Source of the DNA: Mermis nigrescens
Taxonomy: Eukaryota; Nematoda; Enoplea; Mermithida; Mermithidae
Direction of reading: 5' to 3'
Length of the DNA: 64,000 nucleotides
Assembly: GCA_036768485.1 (NCBI GenBank)
Contig: JAVLUZ010000262.1
Span: 62,001 to 126,000 of the forward strand
Shown: positions 11,830-23,227 of the stretch, piece by piece
How positions within the stretch are numbered: the stretch's first letter is position 1
Layout: each line of letters starts with the position of its first letter
Notes under the pieces: generated by a model
What the model was told of the DNA's origin: nothing
Seen by the model: only the letters and a program-made list of their open reading frames with translations
Database searches by the model: none
Translations under genes and position numbers: made by a program

Positions 11830-12242
11830 ACGATTTTTTTGTATTCGGCAAAGATTTTTCCCCCATGTACAAAGACTTTTCAGGACCGTCCTTGTACATC
11901 TACAAAGATTTTAGGGAAGAGGAAAACTGTAAATTGATGTGAAATTCCCGAAAATTTTTTATATCTTCAAAATGGCAGAATTTGCATTTATAATGGAAAA
12001 AATATCAAGTTTCTAGGCGCTTCGCACCGTTTTGGAACAATTTTTAGTAATTTTTGGCGTCACAAACCCAGAAATTAGCTAAATACACTGCCAAAGGTCG
12101 AAATACCCTGTTTTACCACACCAAAATCGTTACTGTACCATATTATAGTGCACATAAATTTGCATGTACAAAATGCAGAAAGACTTTTGGGGACCATCTT
12201 TTGTACATGTACAAACGGACTGTGTACAAAAAAATACTGGCC
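11830..12242. repeat. Family-D repeat, copy 1
   Basis: Collinear with 18419-18869: GTATTCGGCAAAGATTTTT, ATGTACAAAGACTTTT, a GGCGCTTCGC word, ACTAAAATCGCTACTGTACC-like and ACCATCTTTGTACATG blocks occur in the same order. TTTGTACATGTACAAA (near 12192) is a perfect palindrome. Termini were not resolved. Confidence 0.6.
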
Positions 12243-12896
12243 TCTAAGTCATATTTTATTGGATGGCGTATTGTGGAGAAGCGAGAGCATATGGTTATGG
12301 TCAATAATTTGGATTCGATACTAGCAAGAACTAAAATAAGCTTTAACATGCATGTAGCTTAGTGTCCAGCTATTGTTTACAAGATCTGCAAATTGCTTCT
12401 CAGTTCGAAAGCTTAGCTGAAAATTGAAAACTGCCGTTTTTTCCCGTTTAATTTTAAGAATTTTACATATTTTTTTATTAATAATGCAGCATCTTTTATT
12501 TTTGAAAGAAAGTTTAAAAGTTACAAATGCTATGCCAACCAGTAATGGTTTCTTCCTCCCAAAAATTTTGATTCCAGTCTGGTCCCATGGACTGGCCAAA
12601 AATTTTGACGAGACAATGATTTTTGGTCGTCATTGATCATAATTTCTCGATTCTTCAGGCGCTTCGCGCCGAGAAAAATGCCAATTTATTAGATTTATTT
12701 ACTTTCTTGGCGGTCTGGAAGTCGTATTTTTGCTCAGCCACGGTTTTAGCCGATTTTAAGAGCAGAAAAAGCTTTTTCGACATAATTTTATTCCATTTTC
12801 AAGCATAACTTTTCTAAATTTTCGACGTTCCGCGTCAAATGCTGTAAATACAAGAGATCGAGCAGTAATTCAAGTTTATAAAGGTTCTTCTGCTTT
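12243..12896. other. Repeat-like, no gene
   Basis: Overlapping short frames on both strands lack domains. GGCGCTTCGCGCC is present near 12658. Confidence 0.4.
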
Positions 12897-12904
12897 CATT
12901 TCTC

Positions 12905-13356
12905 GGATCTAGTATACAATTTACCCCCAGCGTTTTTTAGCCGATCCATATAAGCTACAGTAACCAAACTTTACAAGGAGATAGCTATAAGCCTATTGTA
13001 CTAATCTGGCAAAATTGATTAACTTACGGTGTAAACTTACTGCTTTAAAAAAATTTTGAAAAACTTACTTTACTTTACTTTAAACTTACTTTTTTTAAAC
13101 TTACTTCGTTCAATGTAGGATGTTGATTGAGTTACAAAAAACTGCTTTGTTTGAAACCCACCAAATCGTTTACGATTTTTAGATGCCGTTAGTACGTTGT
13201 AAACTGTGAGTGTAAAGCAGTAAGTTTACGCCGTAAGTTAATCGATTTTGCCAGATTAGTACAATAGGCTTATAGCTATCTCCTTGTAAAGTTTGGTTAC
13301 TGTAGCTTATATGGATCGGCTAAAAAACGCTGGGGGGTAAATTGTATGCTAGATCC
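12905..13356. mobile_element. Family-C MITE, copy 2
   Basis: Same ends and arms as copy 1 (GGATCTAGTATA ... TATGCTAGATCC). TSDs CATTTCTC (12897-12904) and CATTCCTC (13357-13364) differ at one base, confirming the boundaries of the family. Confidence 0.83.
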
Positions 13357-13381
13357 CATTCCTCAATACATTGCTTCGCGC

Positions 13382-13928
13382 CATAGATGCAAAAGGTCAG
13401 GCTCGGCAGGGGGTTAAATCCCAGAAATACAAAACAGTCAACTTAACGTTCACGATTTTTTTGCTGTTTAGACTGCCAAAATGATCAAAATAGCCTATAA
13501 AACGTTTTTTGTAGTAATATCGCACTTTTAGTCCATTTTGACGGCATTATATTACTTTTAGCACTAAAAATGCAGATATTGATCAATTTCGCGCGCTCCG
13601 TCAGCTCAAATCGCCGGACAGTACCTCTGGCTGACCTATAAGCGGGGGTAAAACCCATACGTGGGCAGCTCCAAAGTTTTGGGGGAGGGGGTGCAAGATT
13701 TTTCAAAGGTCAAAAACGGTTCTTAAAAATGGTGGTTTGGCGAAAAATACCTTTTTTTAAACGTTTCTTATCGAGCACTATCCATTGGCATCAAAAAATT
13801 GCGAACAAAAGTTCAAAAGTTGAATTCTGGGGGTTGTTTAGCCTTCCAGGGGGATACATACCCCCCAAACCTCCCCCTTCCACGCCCAGGTGTGGTAATA
13901 CCCCCTAACCCCTCTGTGTGCAGGTATG
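13382..13928. mobile_element. Family-G MITE, reverse copy, with a nested family-A MITE
   Basis: It begins CATAGATGCAAAAGGTCAGG and ends TGTGTGCAGGTATG, the reverse of 22823-23227. TSDs CTTCGCGC (13374-13381) and CTTTGCGC (13929-13936) differ at one base and lie inside a hairpin-type word. A family-A copy is inserted at 13656-13894. Confidence 0.75.
13656..13894. mobile_element. Family-A MITE
   Basis: Ends CATACGTGGGCAG and CGCCCAGGTGTG; TSDs GTAAAACC (13648-13655) and GTAATACC (13895-13902) differ at one base. Internal blocks match the copies at 32-42 kb. Confidence 0.83.
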
Positions 13929-16140
13929 CTTTGCGCCAGATTTTCGCTAAAAATAAAGAAGCTCAATGATTGTTTCGAGCGAACTTGTAGGAAATTCAAA
14001 ATTTCTGGGAAAAATGTTGCGCCGGAAGCGATTTTACAGAAAAGCAGACTACGCCAAACGCCGAAAAAACGCTTTTTAGCACGTGTAGGCCGAATTCTCG
14101 GACCTAGTTATGTTTGACTGTTTTTTTTTAATTGTTGGGTTTCTCGCCCCCCTCTCCTCCCGTATAAAAATTCCTGATTTGCTACTGTATTATGCGTATA
14201 TTTGAAAACAACGCAAAAGCGTAGACTCGGCTGAAGATGAGCGCGATATATTATTTCAAATTTATCAAAGGTTGATACAGCTGTCGGACCATTGAGTTGA
14301 CTAATTTTCCTTCGATTGCTTCATAGAAAATTTCTAAAATGTCAAATGTTGCTTTCTTAACTTATTAAAATCTACATAACTGAACCTTATTTTTATGCGT
14401 TAGTTCGGAAAGTGATCTAATTCTAGACGGAAAATACGGAATACAATGCTTCAGTGTTTTTCAAGATTTTTCACAAACAACGTCATCATGGGTCTGCTAG
14501 AAAATTTTTTTCAATCGAAATGGCCTCAAAAACGGGTATAAATGCTAAAATAGCGTAAAAACGATATCAGTTTACCATTTCTGGTCAATTTCTAGTTTTA
14601 ATTGCTGAAAATTTTTGATTTTCATTATTTTTTGGCCCTCATTTTGCTGCATTTTTCCTAGCATATTTTCCATTTTTCCAAATGAGGGTCTGTGGTAAAA
14701 ATCCTATAAATCTCCATCCTTACATGCATGTCTGGCTCCGACTGTTGTCGAAAACTTGCTTTTTTTACGCTTTTTCAAGCATTTTTTGTGTTTTAAGTCG
14801 AGATATGAAAGGGCCGGCTGTTCTTGTTTTGCTTTTCTTTTTTCTCTTTTCTCCTTCCAAAAACTAATAACTCTTTCGGCTTTGTTCGCTGGAAAATTTA
14901 AATGCTGAGTTTTTCGTTAAAATCGTTGTGCTTTCGATTTGAAAAAAAGATGAGAATCCCCAACAGGGGGAAGTTGCATGGGATGAAATTTTGGACGGGT
15001 TGAAAAGTCATTAAATTTTTGAAAATGTAATATAATTAGCTTCTTAGCCAGATGTATTCTACCATTATTACGTCACTTATATTGCTCTTGATTGAAAAAT
15101 CATTCATTTTTTCGTTCTTACGCGATGGCTCAACGTTTTTACCGGCAAATTCGACCGGTTTGACCCGGTTTATTGATTTATTAGTTAGTAGTGTACCAAA
15201 ATACTCCATTCCGGAAGACAAAAGTTCATTGTAAACCCAATTTCGCGTAATTTTATTTAGATTTTTTTCACCATAAACAGTCACACTCGTACACCCAAGG
15301 AGTTTAAATTATTTATTTGGAGCAACCAGTCAAAATCGTTGTTAGTGCGTGTTGTAGTATGTAATCCAGTGTAGCAGATGTCTGTAATTTTTGGCGCGAC
15401 CTTGTAACACTGGCTCTGTGTGTCTCCTTGTTCTGATCGCAGAGAAAAGTAGAGAAGTTGTTTAAAAACCGGTCTCTACGACGTCGCATTCAACGTTATA
15501 CATATTATTATTACTAAATTCTACAGGAAAATGTCAATGTTATGTATGCGCGCGCATAGGCACTTGAAAAAGCGTTTTGTCTGGAAAATAATGTACCTGC
15601 TTGCACACATACACACAAATTTTTCTACTACTACGCATTATTATCAATGGCAAATTTATATGCAATTATTTTTGTGCATTTCGAATTGGGGACAATGTAA
15701 CGGATTTTTTGCGTGCACTCCGCGGATAGAACGCATTTTTAATCATCAATCAATCGCACACATTATTAATTAATACAATTTTAAACTTTAATGTTCAAAT
15801 TCCAATCGAAATTTATTAAAATATTTATTATTTCATTTCGGAATCATTTGCATATTAATTTGTAAGCCGGTGGGCGTACAATACCACTTTGTCTAAACGG
15901 TCGAATAGAACTTTAGCTTAAAAATTGAACTTCGATCCGATGACGCAATCAGTTTTTTATTGGCGCGCTAAAATAATCATAAATTCTGGGCGGATTTAAA
16001 TGGATACTATCGTCATATTTGGCGTTATTGATTGGGAACTACAAAATTTTCACTCTACAAGAAAAAGTTTAACAAAGATTCATCTAGACACATATGCACA
16101 CTGAAGGGTATGTGGGGTATCCCCTACCAGAATTTTTAGA
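13929..16140. other. AT-rich, no gene recognised
   Basis: Frames at 13926-14117, 14682-14867, 15036-15284 and 15531-15773 have no domain, no splice context and AT-driven composition. A few family-B-like words are scattered through it. Confidence 0.4.
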
Positions 16141-16151
16141 AGGCATACCAC

Positions 16152-16560
16152 CATACATGATTCTGGGGGGTTTGGGGGAATGTCTTCCCTTGGAAAAACT
16201 TTCACCCCCCCTCTCCAGAAATTCTTTCACCCTCGGAAGCGGCGATTTTTCAAAAATGTCCAATAATTTTCTGAAAATTCGCAGAAAAGGTTTTTGTAAA
16301 GCCTCTTTAGCCTATTTGCTCAAAAGTGTCAAATATTCGGCGCTTTGCGCCATAAGCTCATGTTTTGACTATATCTTGTTCAATTTATTCGACTTTTTTG
16401 ATTTTCCTTAATTTTCTGCGTTTTTATGCTCTATATGTAAAGGTAGAGCATCATCAGGAACGCCGAAAAACAATGTTTTCGACTCGTACCAACCATTTTT
16501 GGGTCCAAAAAAGGCACTTTAATTTCACCCCCCCCTCCCGGAATTCCCATGTCGCGCATG
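16152..16560. mobile_element. Family-B MITE
   Basis: Starts near CATACATGATTCTGGGGGG and ends near GGAATTCCCATGTCGCGCATG. It contains the GGCGCTTTGCGCC hairpin variant (near 16338) and the AGGAACGCCGAAAAACA block. Possible TSD GCATACCA/GCATACCC if the ends are shifted by a few bases. Confidence 0.65.
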
Positions 16561-16637
16561 TATGCATACCCCCTCTCAGGCCGTTTTGGGATAAACCTAC
16601 TGCTCGAACCATGGAAAAGCGTCAAATGACGTCGAAC

Positions 16638-18050
16638 CATACATGATCTTGAGGGGTGTTTTGAGAAATTTTTTCATCCTATCCTGAGAATTTGCGATTT
16701 TTCGAAAGTTTCCAAAAAATTCAGTATTAATTCGTCGAAAAGGTGCGTTTTTAAGCGTTTTTAGCTTTCCATTTGCTCAAAAGTATCAAATTTTCGGCGC
16801 TTCGCACCATATACTCATGCTTTGACTTAGAGATGTGCCGGGGCCGCTCTTTTTGCCTGGGCCGGGGCCGGGGCCTGTACAAAACATATACCCTATACTT
16901 ACTAAGCTATACCAAGCATCCACATTATTTCTATACTGACCTAACATCTTAGTATTACTATTGTAAGCAATTGCATATTGCTTTAATGAATTAAAGACTT
17001 AAAAATAAGCAGATAAAAGAGAAATAAACAAAAAATTAATAAATAATTGTGAATATAGCTGTTAGGCATAGAAAACAATAAGCTAAGTTGAACAGAATAT
17101 GACTTTTCTATAGTATTTATTCTGATTCGATGAAAGAAATAGACGAGCGAAACAGTACAATTCAAAAGATTACGATTACATTGCACGAGAAATAAGTAAC
17201 CCAGAGATTAACTACACGCTTGAAAAACTTATCTCTAGAATATCAACAAAATCATAGGTTCGAAAAATGCTTGTACGACGAAAAATCAGGGAACATGCAT
17301 AATCAAATTAAAATAATATTTGAGAAATTAATAAGAAAACCACACAAAAATGAAGACATTTTCTCTATTATTTGGCGCACACCGCCCGAAATTAGTGAAA
17401 AATCGCATATATTAAAGCAAACGAATTCTATCTGGATGATAAAATAAGTTGCCGTACCCTAGCATTTTTTAAGGTTTATAAGTACATACATCGATTTATA
17501 AAACAATTTTACAGACACTGGTGAAAGTCCCTTGCATTTTAAACTTTATTGTCTAAGAATTATCGGTCAAACGTGCTTATTTTCGCAATAAATATTCTTA
17601 ATTGAGCTAAGCTATTCAAGAATGTATCGAATTGTTTCAATGCTCACTCAAATCTTGATTATTAGATTACTTGAAGCGAAACACAACAGTAGCCTAAGCT
17701 TAATTTTAACGAAATTTAGCTTATTTTTGCGAATAAATAAATATTATGTTGCGTAATTAGGCAAAAAAGATTAATTTTGTTCGATTTTCATTAATTTTTC
17801 ATCGTTTTTACAGGCCCCGGCGCCGGGGCCGGGGCCGGGAGCCTGGCACATCTCTACTTGACTATATTTTGTTCAATTTGTTCGAATTTTTCAATTTTTT
17901 TGTTTTTATGCTCTAGAAAGTTAGAGCATCGTCAGAAACGGCGAAAAGCGATGTTTTTTGACGCTTGCAGACCTTGATAGAACTTTTTTGGGCCAAAAAG
18001 GGCACTTTAAAATTTCATACCCTTTCCCCAGAATTCCCGTGCTGTTCATG
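16638..18050. mobile_element. Family-B MITE split by a hAT-like MITE
   Basis: Left end CATACATGATCTTGAGGGG; right end CAGAATTCCCGTGCTGTTCATG. The two parts rejoin as CTTTGACTATATTTTG, the sequence other family-B copies show intact, which proves the nested insertion at 16828-17856. No TSD found for the outer copy. Confidence 0.7.
16828..17856. mobile_element. hAT-like MITE with GGGGCC arrays
   Basis: TIR TAGAGATGTGCC at the left and GGCACATCTCTA at the right. Flanks CTTTGACT and CTTGACTA fit an 8-bp TSD with a one-T slip. GGGGCCGGGGCC words lie inside both ends. The AT-rich interior has no transposase frame. Confidence 0.82.
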
Positions 18051-18336
18051 TCTGCGTGTAATTAGCGGCAGAATGTTCAATTCGTTCATTCATACACCTT
18101 TCTTTCATTATTTGGTATACATTTGATGTTACAGATCATTCCGTAACCCTTGTTATTATCTGGGTTCTTGCAAATTTAACCGTAAATAGTAATGAAGAAT
18201 AAAATAAGACGAATTAAATACCGAGAATTTGACTATAATAAAGTTAAAAAATCACTCATCCCCCTTCTCCCCATGAAAACTCGGTTAATCCCCCCGTAGA
18301 ACTTTTGACCGTGTGCGTATATGGATCTAAGTTTTC

Positions 18337-18376
18337 CAATAGTCATTGTCTAGATCATCTAAACAATGACTATTGA
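18337..18376. repeat. Perfect hairpin
   Basis: CAATAGTCATTGT and ACAATGACTATTG are exact inverted repeats separated by about 12 bases. This gives a 13-bp stem with a short loop, just upstream of a family-D repeat. Confidence 0.75.
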
Positions 18377-18418
18377 AAAATTCTTGATTTTTAAGCTAAC
18401 GAAAATTTATACGGACCA

Positions 18419-18869
18419 CGGTTTTTTTGTATTCGGCAAAGATTTTTCGCGATGTACAAAGACTTTTGGGGACCGTCTTTGTACATGTACAAAGATTTTT
18501 TGGAAGACAAAAACTGCAAAAAAGGTTCGAAATTCGCAAAAATTCTCGGCGCTCCGCGCCGAAAATGAGCAATTGTGTGTTCTATATATCTTTATAATTT
18601 CAGAAATTGCATTTTGAAAGGAAAAATGCCAAATTTTTTGGCGCTTCGCGCCGTTTTGAGACGATTATTACTGATTTTTGTCCTCAGAAACCTAGAAATT
18701 GCTAAAATACGTAACCAAAGGTCGAACAACTCTGTTTTTGCCACACTAAAATCGCTACTGTACCGTATTATAGTACCCAAAAATTTGTGTGTACGAAATG
18801 TACAAAAGACTTTTAGGGACCATCTTTGTACATGCTGCAAACGGACCTTGTACAAAAAAAAACACTGAT
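18419..18869. repeat. Family-D repeat, copy 2
   Basis: Collinear with 11830-12242. It carries TCTTTGTACATGTACAAAGA (near 18475), GGCGCTCCGCGCC (near 18547) and GGCGCTTCGCGCC (near 18638). Shorter related pieces with TGTACAAAGAC words lie near 19750-19836 and 20380-20485. Confidence 0.6.
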
Positions 18870-18884
18870 ACGAACTAGTAAAAC

Positions 18885-20690
18885 CGAAGTTTGGAGCAGG
18901 GCGGGGACCCTTTGTGTCGGCAGCATGAAATTTGGAAGATCTAACAAACAAAAACACCTTTTGGTAAAGTTGAACTAAATGCATTAGTTAGCAAAATTGG
19001 TGGCTAATTTTTTGAATACCTGCTTAACTTTCAATAAAATTGAATTTAACCAAATTGTGGGTCTGTTTATCTGACTTGCCGACGAGCACATTTGAGGCTG
19101 AAATCAAAACGTTGTTTTAAAGTGCCGTTTTGGGTCTAAAAAACGATGGGTTAGCATAATAACACCATTTTTCATTCTTTTAGTTTCTGACGATGGTCGA
19201 AATTTTTTAAGTTTCTGACGATAGTCGAAATAATTCATGGGGGCGAAAAATTCTTCAGCCCATTTCTTCCCCATCCAAGGTCCCACAACCGGTCTTTTCC
19301 AAGTGATCCTATGTTAACATGCTAAATAGCATTTTTCGCCCTTTTTCGATAAGTAGTTCTTTTACAGAAATCGTTTCGGAGTGTGGAATTTCGGATAAAA
19401 TTGCGAAATCAGAAGAATATAATTAAAAAAGTCTTTATCTTGCGCGATTTTCATTGATTTGGACCGAATTTGGCACGACTAAGCGCTCGAAAAATTCGGT
19501 GAAATTTACGCAAAGGATGGCTTGAGATTAAATTACTACTCCTTCCTGGCGTTCATGCACTTGAAGTAATCATATATCTATGCAAAAAGCATTAAATGAT
19601 TTGGTGCGGAGCGTCAAAAAATCTTTGAGAAATCTCGTTATGAAATTGGATAAGCTGGGCGAAGGTCATTGCCTTTTATTTTCAATAAATCTCCGTCCCG
19701 CAACCTTCCCAAATTTGACACTACTGATAGTTCTAATCATCGATATTCGTTTACACTGTTTTTGTACGAGACAAAGATTTTGAGGCTCGTACACAGATTT
19801 TCAGAGCCATCTTTGTAAACGTACAAAGACTTTTTGGGGCAAAGTAATAGTAATATTAACACTTTTTTTGAGTATTTTTTAGCTAAATTTCAAAAATATT
19901 AGGCGCTTCGCGCCGAATATCATAATTACATTGTATTTAGCTCCAAGCGCTGGCATTAAGCACTCCAAAATCTATCTTTAAGCATCTTTGTACAGATTTA
20001 AGCATCTTTTACATCTATTTCTACTGTTTTATAAAGATTTTATGCAGAAAAAAGAACTATCAAACAACTTTGCACTGTTTTCTGCCGTTTTGAAGGTAAA
20101 ATTGACTCTTTTATCTTTGCGTTGCATTAAATTCATAAGCAAATTGGTGTCTATTATGAGATTCACTCAGCACATTGCCATCGCTTTATTATTTATAATT
20201 GTGTAACACAAGTTATTTTAACTTACTGAGTCGAATTTTATGTGTAATTTCAACCTAAGACTCATGAAAATTTAAGCTTTTCTGGCCGAGCTAATATAAT
20301 CAGCTGAATTTAGGACAAAGTTACACCTTTTGCGAAGCGTGCGGGTCACAGATAACAATCTAGTAGTATGTAAAAATGTGTACATTCAATAGCATATTTA
20401 TACGTTATATGTACAAAAAAAATTTTGCTTGTACAAAGACTTTTCCGGAGATCTTTGAACATGTACTAGAGAGGCTCTTACAAAAAACAGTGCTCGTTTA
20501 TTATTTTTCCAACAATTTCTCCGAAATCTTGCGTCCAAATCTGGTCATCCTTTCTTCTATCAATTTATGAATTTCTATACCCACAGATTCCTCGCTGAAG
20601 AATGTCTTTGTTTATCATCAAATGACCGTATTCGACTCAATTTTAAAATCATACTTTATTTGGCTCTAAGTCTAACTGCATTTAACAAAA
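18885..20690. other. AT-rich with family-D fragments, no gene
   Basis: Apart from the TGTACAAAGAC fragments and GGCGCTTCGCGCC near 19901, I see nothing that can be assigned. Confidence 0.4.
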
Positions 20691-20698
20691 AGTTTATA

Positions 20699-21266
20699 CA
20701 GGGTGGGCCAGAAAAAAGGCTGCACTCGATGAATTTGAGCGCTTGTAGATATAGAACTCTAAGACCGGCTGCATTAAATAAATAAAAATATCTTTGTTTA
20801 AATTGCATAAAAGTTTGGGCCAGGTGCCGGTATTTCGCGTGCTAGGGCGATTTGTTCACACATCACTTTAATATGTTTAAAGCCCAGAGTTTATGCATCG
20901 TCTCTGAATACTGATCATATAGGTGACCTTTTTGACGATATGTGCAGTCAAAAATTTAATTAGCAGATTGTATAAATCTCTAGAGGAAATACGCATCCTA
21001 CTAGGTGTAAAAAATTTATGGTATTGTCAAAAGTGGGAAAATATTGGTGAAGGAACCAGTGACACCTTCGGTGTTTAAACAATATCAAAACAGCGTGTAA
21101 ACAAAACGCGATACCGCCCGAACCGTTGGCAACTGGTCGAGACTTTTTACATAGTTCGAAATAAGAGGTTTTTATATATAAAATGCAGTTGGTCCTACAG
21201 CTTTGTTTTCATATCAGCCAGTCATTACCTGTAACATCGGGGTGTAGCCTTTTTTGGCCCACCCTG
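20699..21266. mobile_element. Tc1/mariner-type MITE
   Basis: CAGGGTGGGCCAGAAAAAAG at the left and TTTTTTGGCCCACCCTG at the right, both flanked by TA (20697-20698 and 21267-21268). The TA target and CAGGGTG-type end suit the Tc1/mariner superfamily. The 568-bp body has no transposase frame. Confidence 0.82.
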
Positions 21267-21417
21267 TATATGAAGAAAACCTAACTCAAATATTTTCGTT
21301 CCTGTAGTATACAAAAGTTGAAATTTCCGTTTCGTCTAGAATTTATCTTTTACTGTATGTTAGCTAGAAAAAATTGGATCGCCTATTCCTCTGAAATTGG
21401 TCGCTCATCCTCTAAAA

Positions 21418-21646
21418 GATACATGTAACTGGGATAGAAGGGATCCTTCTACCCGAAGTCGGTCGTCCTACCAGAGTCAAAAATTTGTTAACTATACCCC
21501 AGCTTTTTGGTGATAATTTGCGTTTTTTCAGCTGTTTGTAGGTGCTTTCTTGCAATTTTTGGCCAAAACTTGATGTTCATATTTACCCTTCTCCTTTAAA
21601 ATTGGCCGACTACCCCACCCAGAATTTTGAGCCCTTACGTGTATGC
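21418..21646. mobile_element. Second copy of the CATACATGTAA-type MITE
   Basis: Begins near TACATGTAACTGGG and ends GAGCCCTTACGTGTATG, the same layout as 9955-10176. No TSD found. Confidence 0.45.
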
Positions 21647-22814
21647 TCCCCAATATTGAGCCCTTAAATGTTTGGGTTCCGAATCCGATGTCCATATATT
21701 TCAACTTATTTGACCGGTCTTTTCTGCGAACTTTTGAGACACCGCATCAAAGTCTATTTATAATTATTCTTTGTTAGACTTCGGTTTGATTCAAAGCACA
21801 CTCAATATTTACCAAGCCTGCCTAGTTATTATTACCCCACTTAATGCAGGAATCCCTCATTCAACTCATTCCTCGGTTGAATAACATGAAAATTTCATTC
21901 AACTTCGTGATGTTTGACCTACTATTTTTAGCCTTTTATAATCTCGGTTCTCAGTCGCATATTTAAATGCCGTACCTGCCTGCCTGCCTGCCTTTCTTTC
22001 CGTATGAGAAATGGAAATTTATTGACATTTCATTTCTACTACCGGTCCTTGAGGCAAATGCGCATTTTTAGCTTGACTGTGTTTACTTGCATGACGTGTA
22101 ACGTAAATAAGTTAGCAAATATGAACATGCATCACTCACATACACGATACTCTAAGCGGAATATACATTGACTAAAAACATGAGCAGCCCACAGCAGAAG
22201 CGTGTCAACTTTTTCCAATTAATATACTTACGTGTCCATTCAACATGTAGATACTTAAAAGCCATTCGATGAAGAGAACATCGTATGTATCGCCATCCTA
22301 TAAAATATAGAATGAAAATTGATTTTTTTTTAATACTTTCTCCTCAGTCCATTTCTTTTGTGTGATTAAATAAGCGAAAAGCTCCTATTCCCATTGGCCT
22401 TTTTGTCTACATGAGATTTGTAAAAAATGATTTATTGATCAAGGAAAAGAACACATAGAGGTATTGAAATACCTACGTCATTAAAAACGTTTCAGGCTAA
22501 ATGGATGGTTTAAAAAACATGCTAACGGGGACGACGTAAAAATTATTTTATACTTAGTTGTGATTATTTTCTTTCATTCAAAAAGATTGTTATTTAAAAC
22601 CTGGACTCAAGATAAATAGGGAAAATTTAAGAGGATCAATTGCATTAGGTCCGTCTTTCGTTTCGTTTCGTCTTCTGCTCTTCGGCCTGTTTGTTTTAGC
22701 GCTTAGTTGTCAGTTTATATACAAACGAACTATAGGTTATGAGAATAATTCAAATCCGCTGTATCGCAGTAAAATTAGAAAATTTACAAATTTGCCTCAA
22801 GACTGACCCCGCAC
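21647..22814. other. AT-rich, no gene; short CTGC run
   Basis: A short CTGC repeat lies near 21977-21992. Otherwise nothing is recognised. Confidence 0.4.
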
Positions 22815-22822
22815 ATTAGTAT

Positions 22823-23227
22823 CATACGTGCACATGGGGTGAGGGGGAGTATTACCCCCTCTGAAGGGTCAGCCGGACATGTACTGTCCGGCGATTTTGA
22901 GCTGATGAAATGTTTTTTGCATAATTTTTGAGGTCAAATGCAGTAAAAACGTCAAAATTTTTCTGGCGTTTCGCACTAGATTAGTACTTTTTACGCGAAG
23001 AGCGCCCAAAATCGATAAATTTTTGCATTTTCTTATGTTAAAAATGATATGCAGTCAAAATGGACTACAAATGCTTTTAAAATGCGATATTACTACGAAC
23101 AAAGGTTTATAGGCTATTCTGGTCATTTTGATCGTTAAAACAGAAAAAAATCATGAACGTTAAATTAACTAATATGTATTTTTGGGATTTCACTCCTTTC
23201 GGCCGACCCTGACCTTGTGCACCTATG
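22823..23227. mobile_element. Family-G MITE, cleanest copy
   Basis: Left end CATACGTGCACATGGGG; right end CCTTGTGCACCTATG. TSDs ATTAGTAT (22815-22822) and ATCAGTAT (23228-23235) differ at one base. A degenerate hairpin word (GGCGTTTCGCAC) lies near 22967. This copy defines the family seen at 10749 and 13382. Confidence 0.82.
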
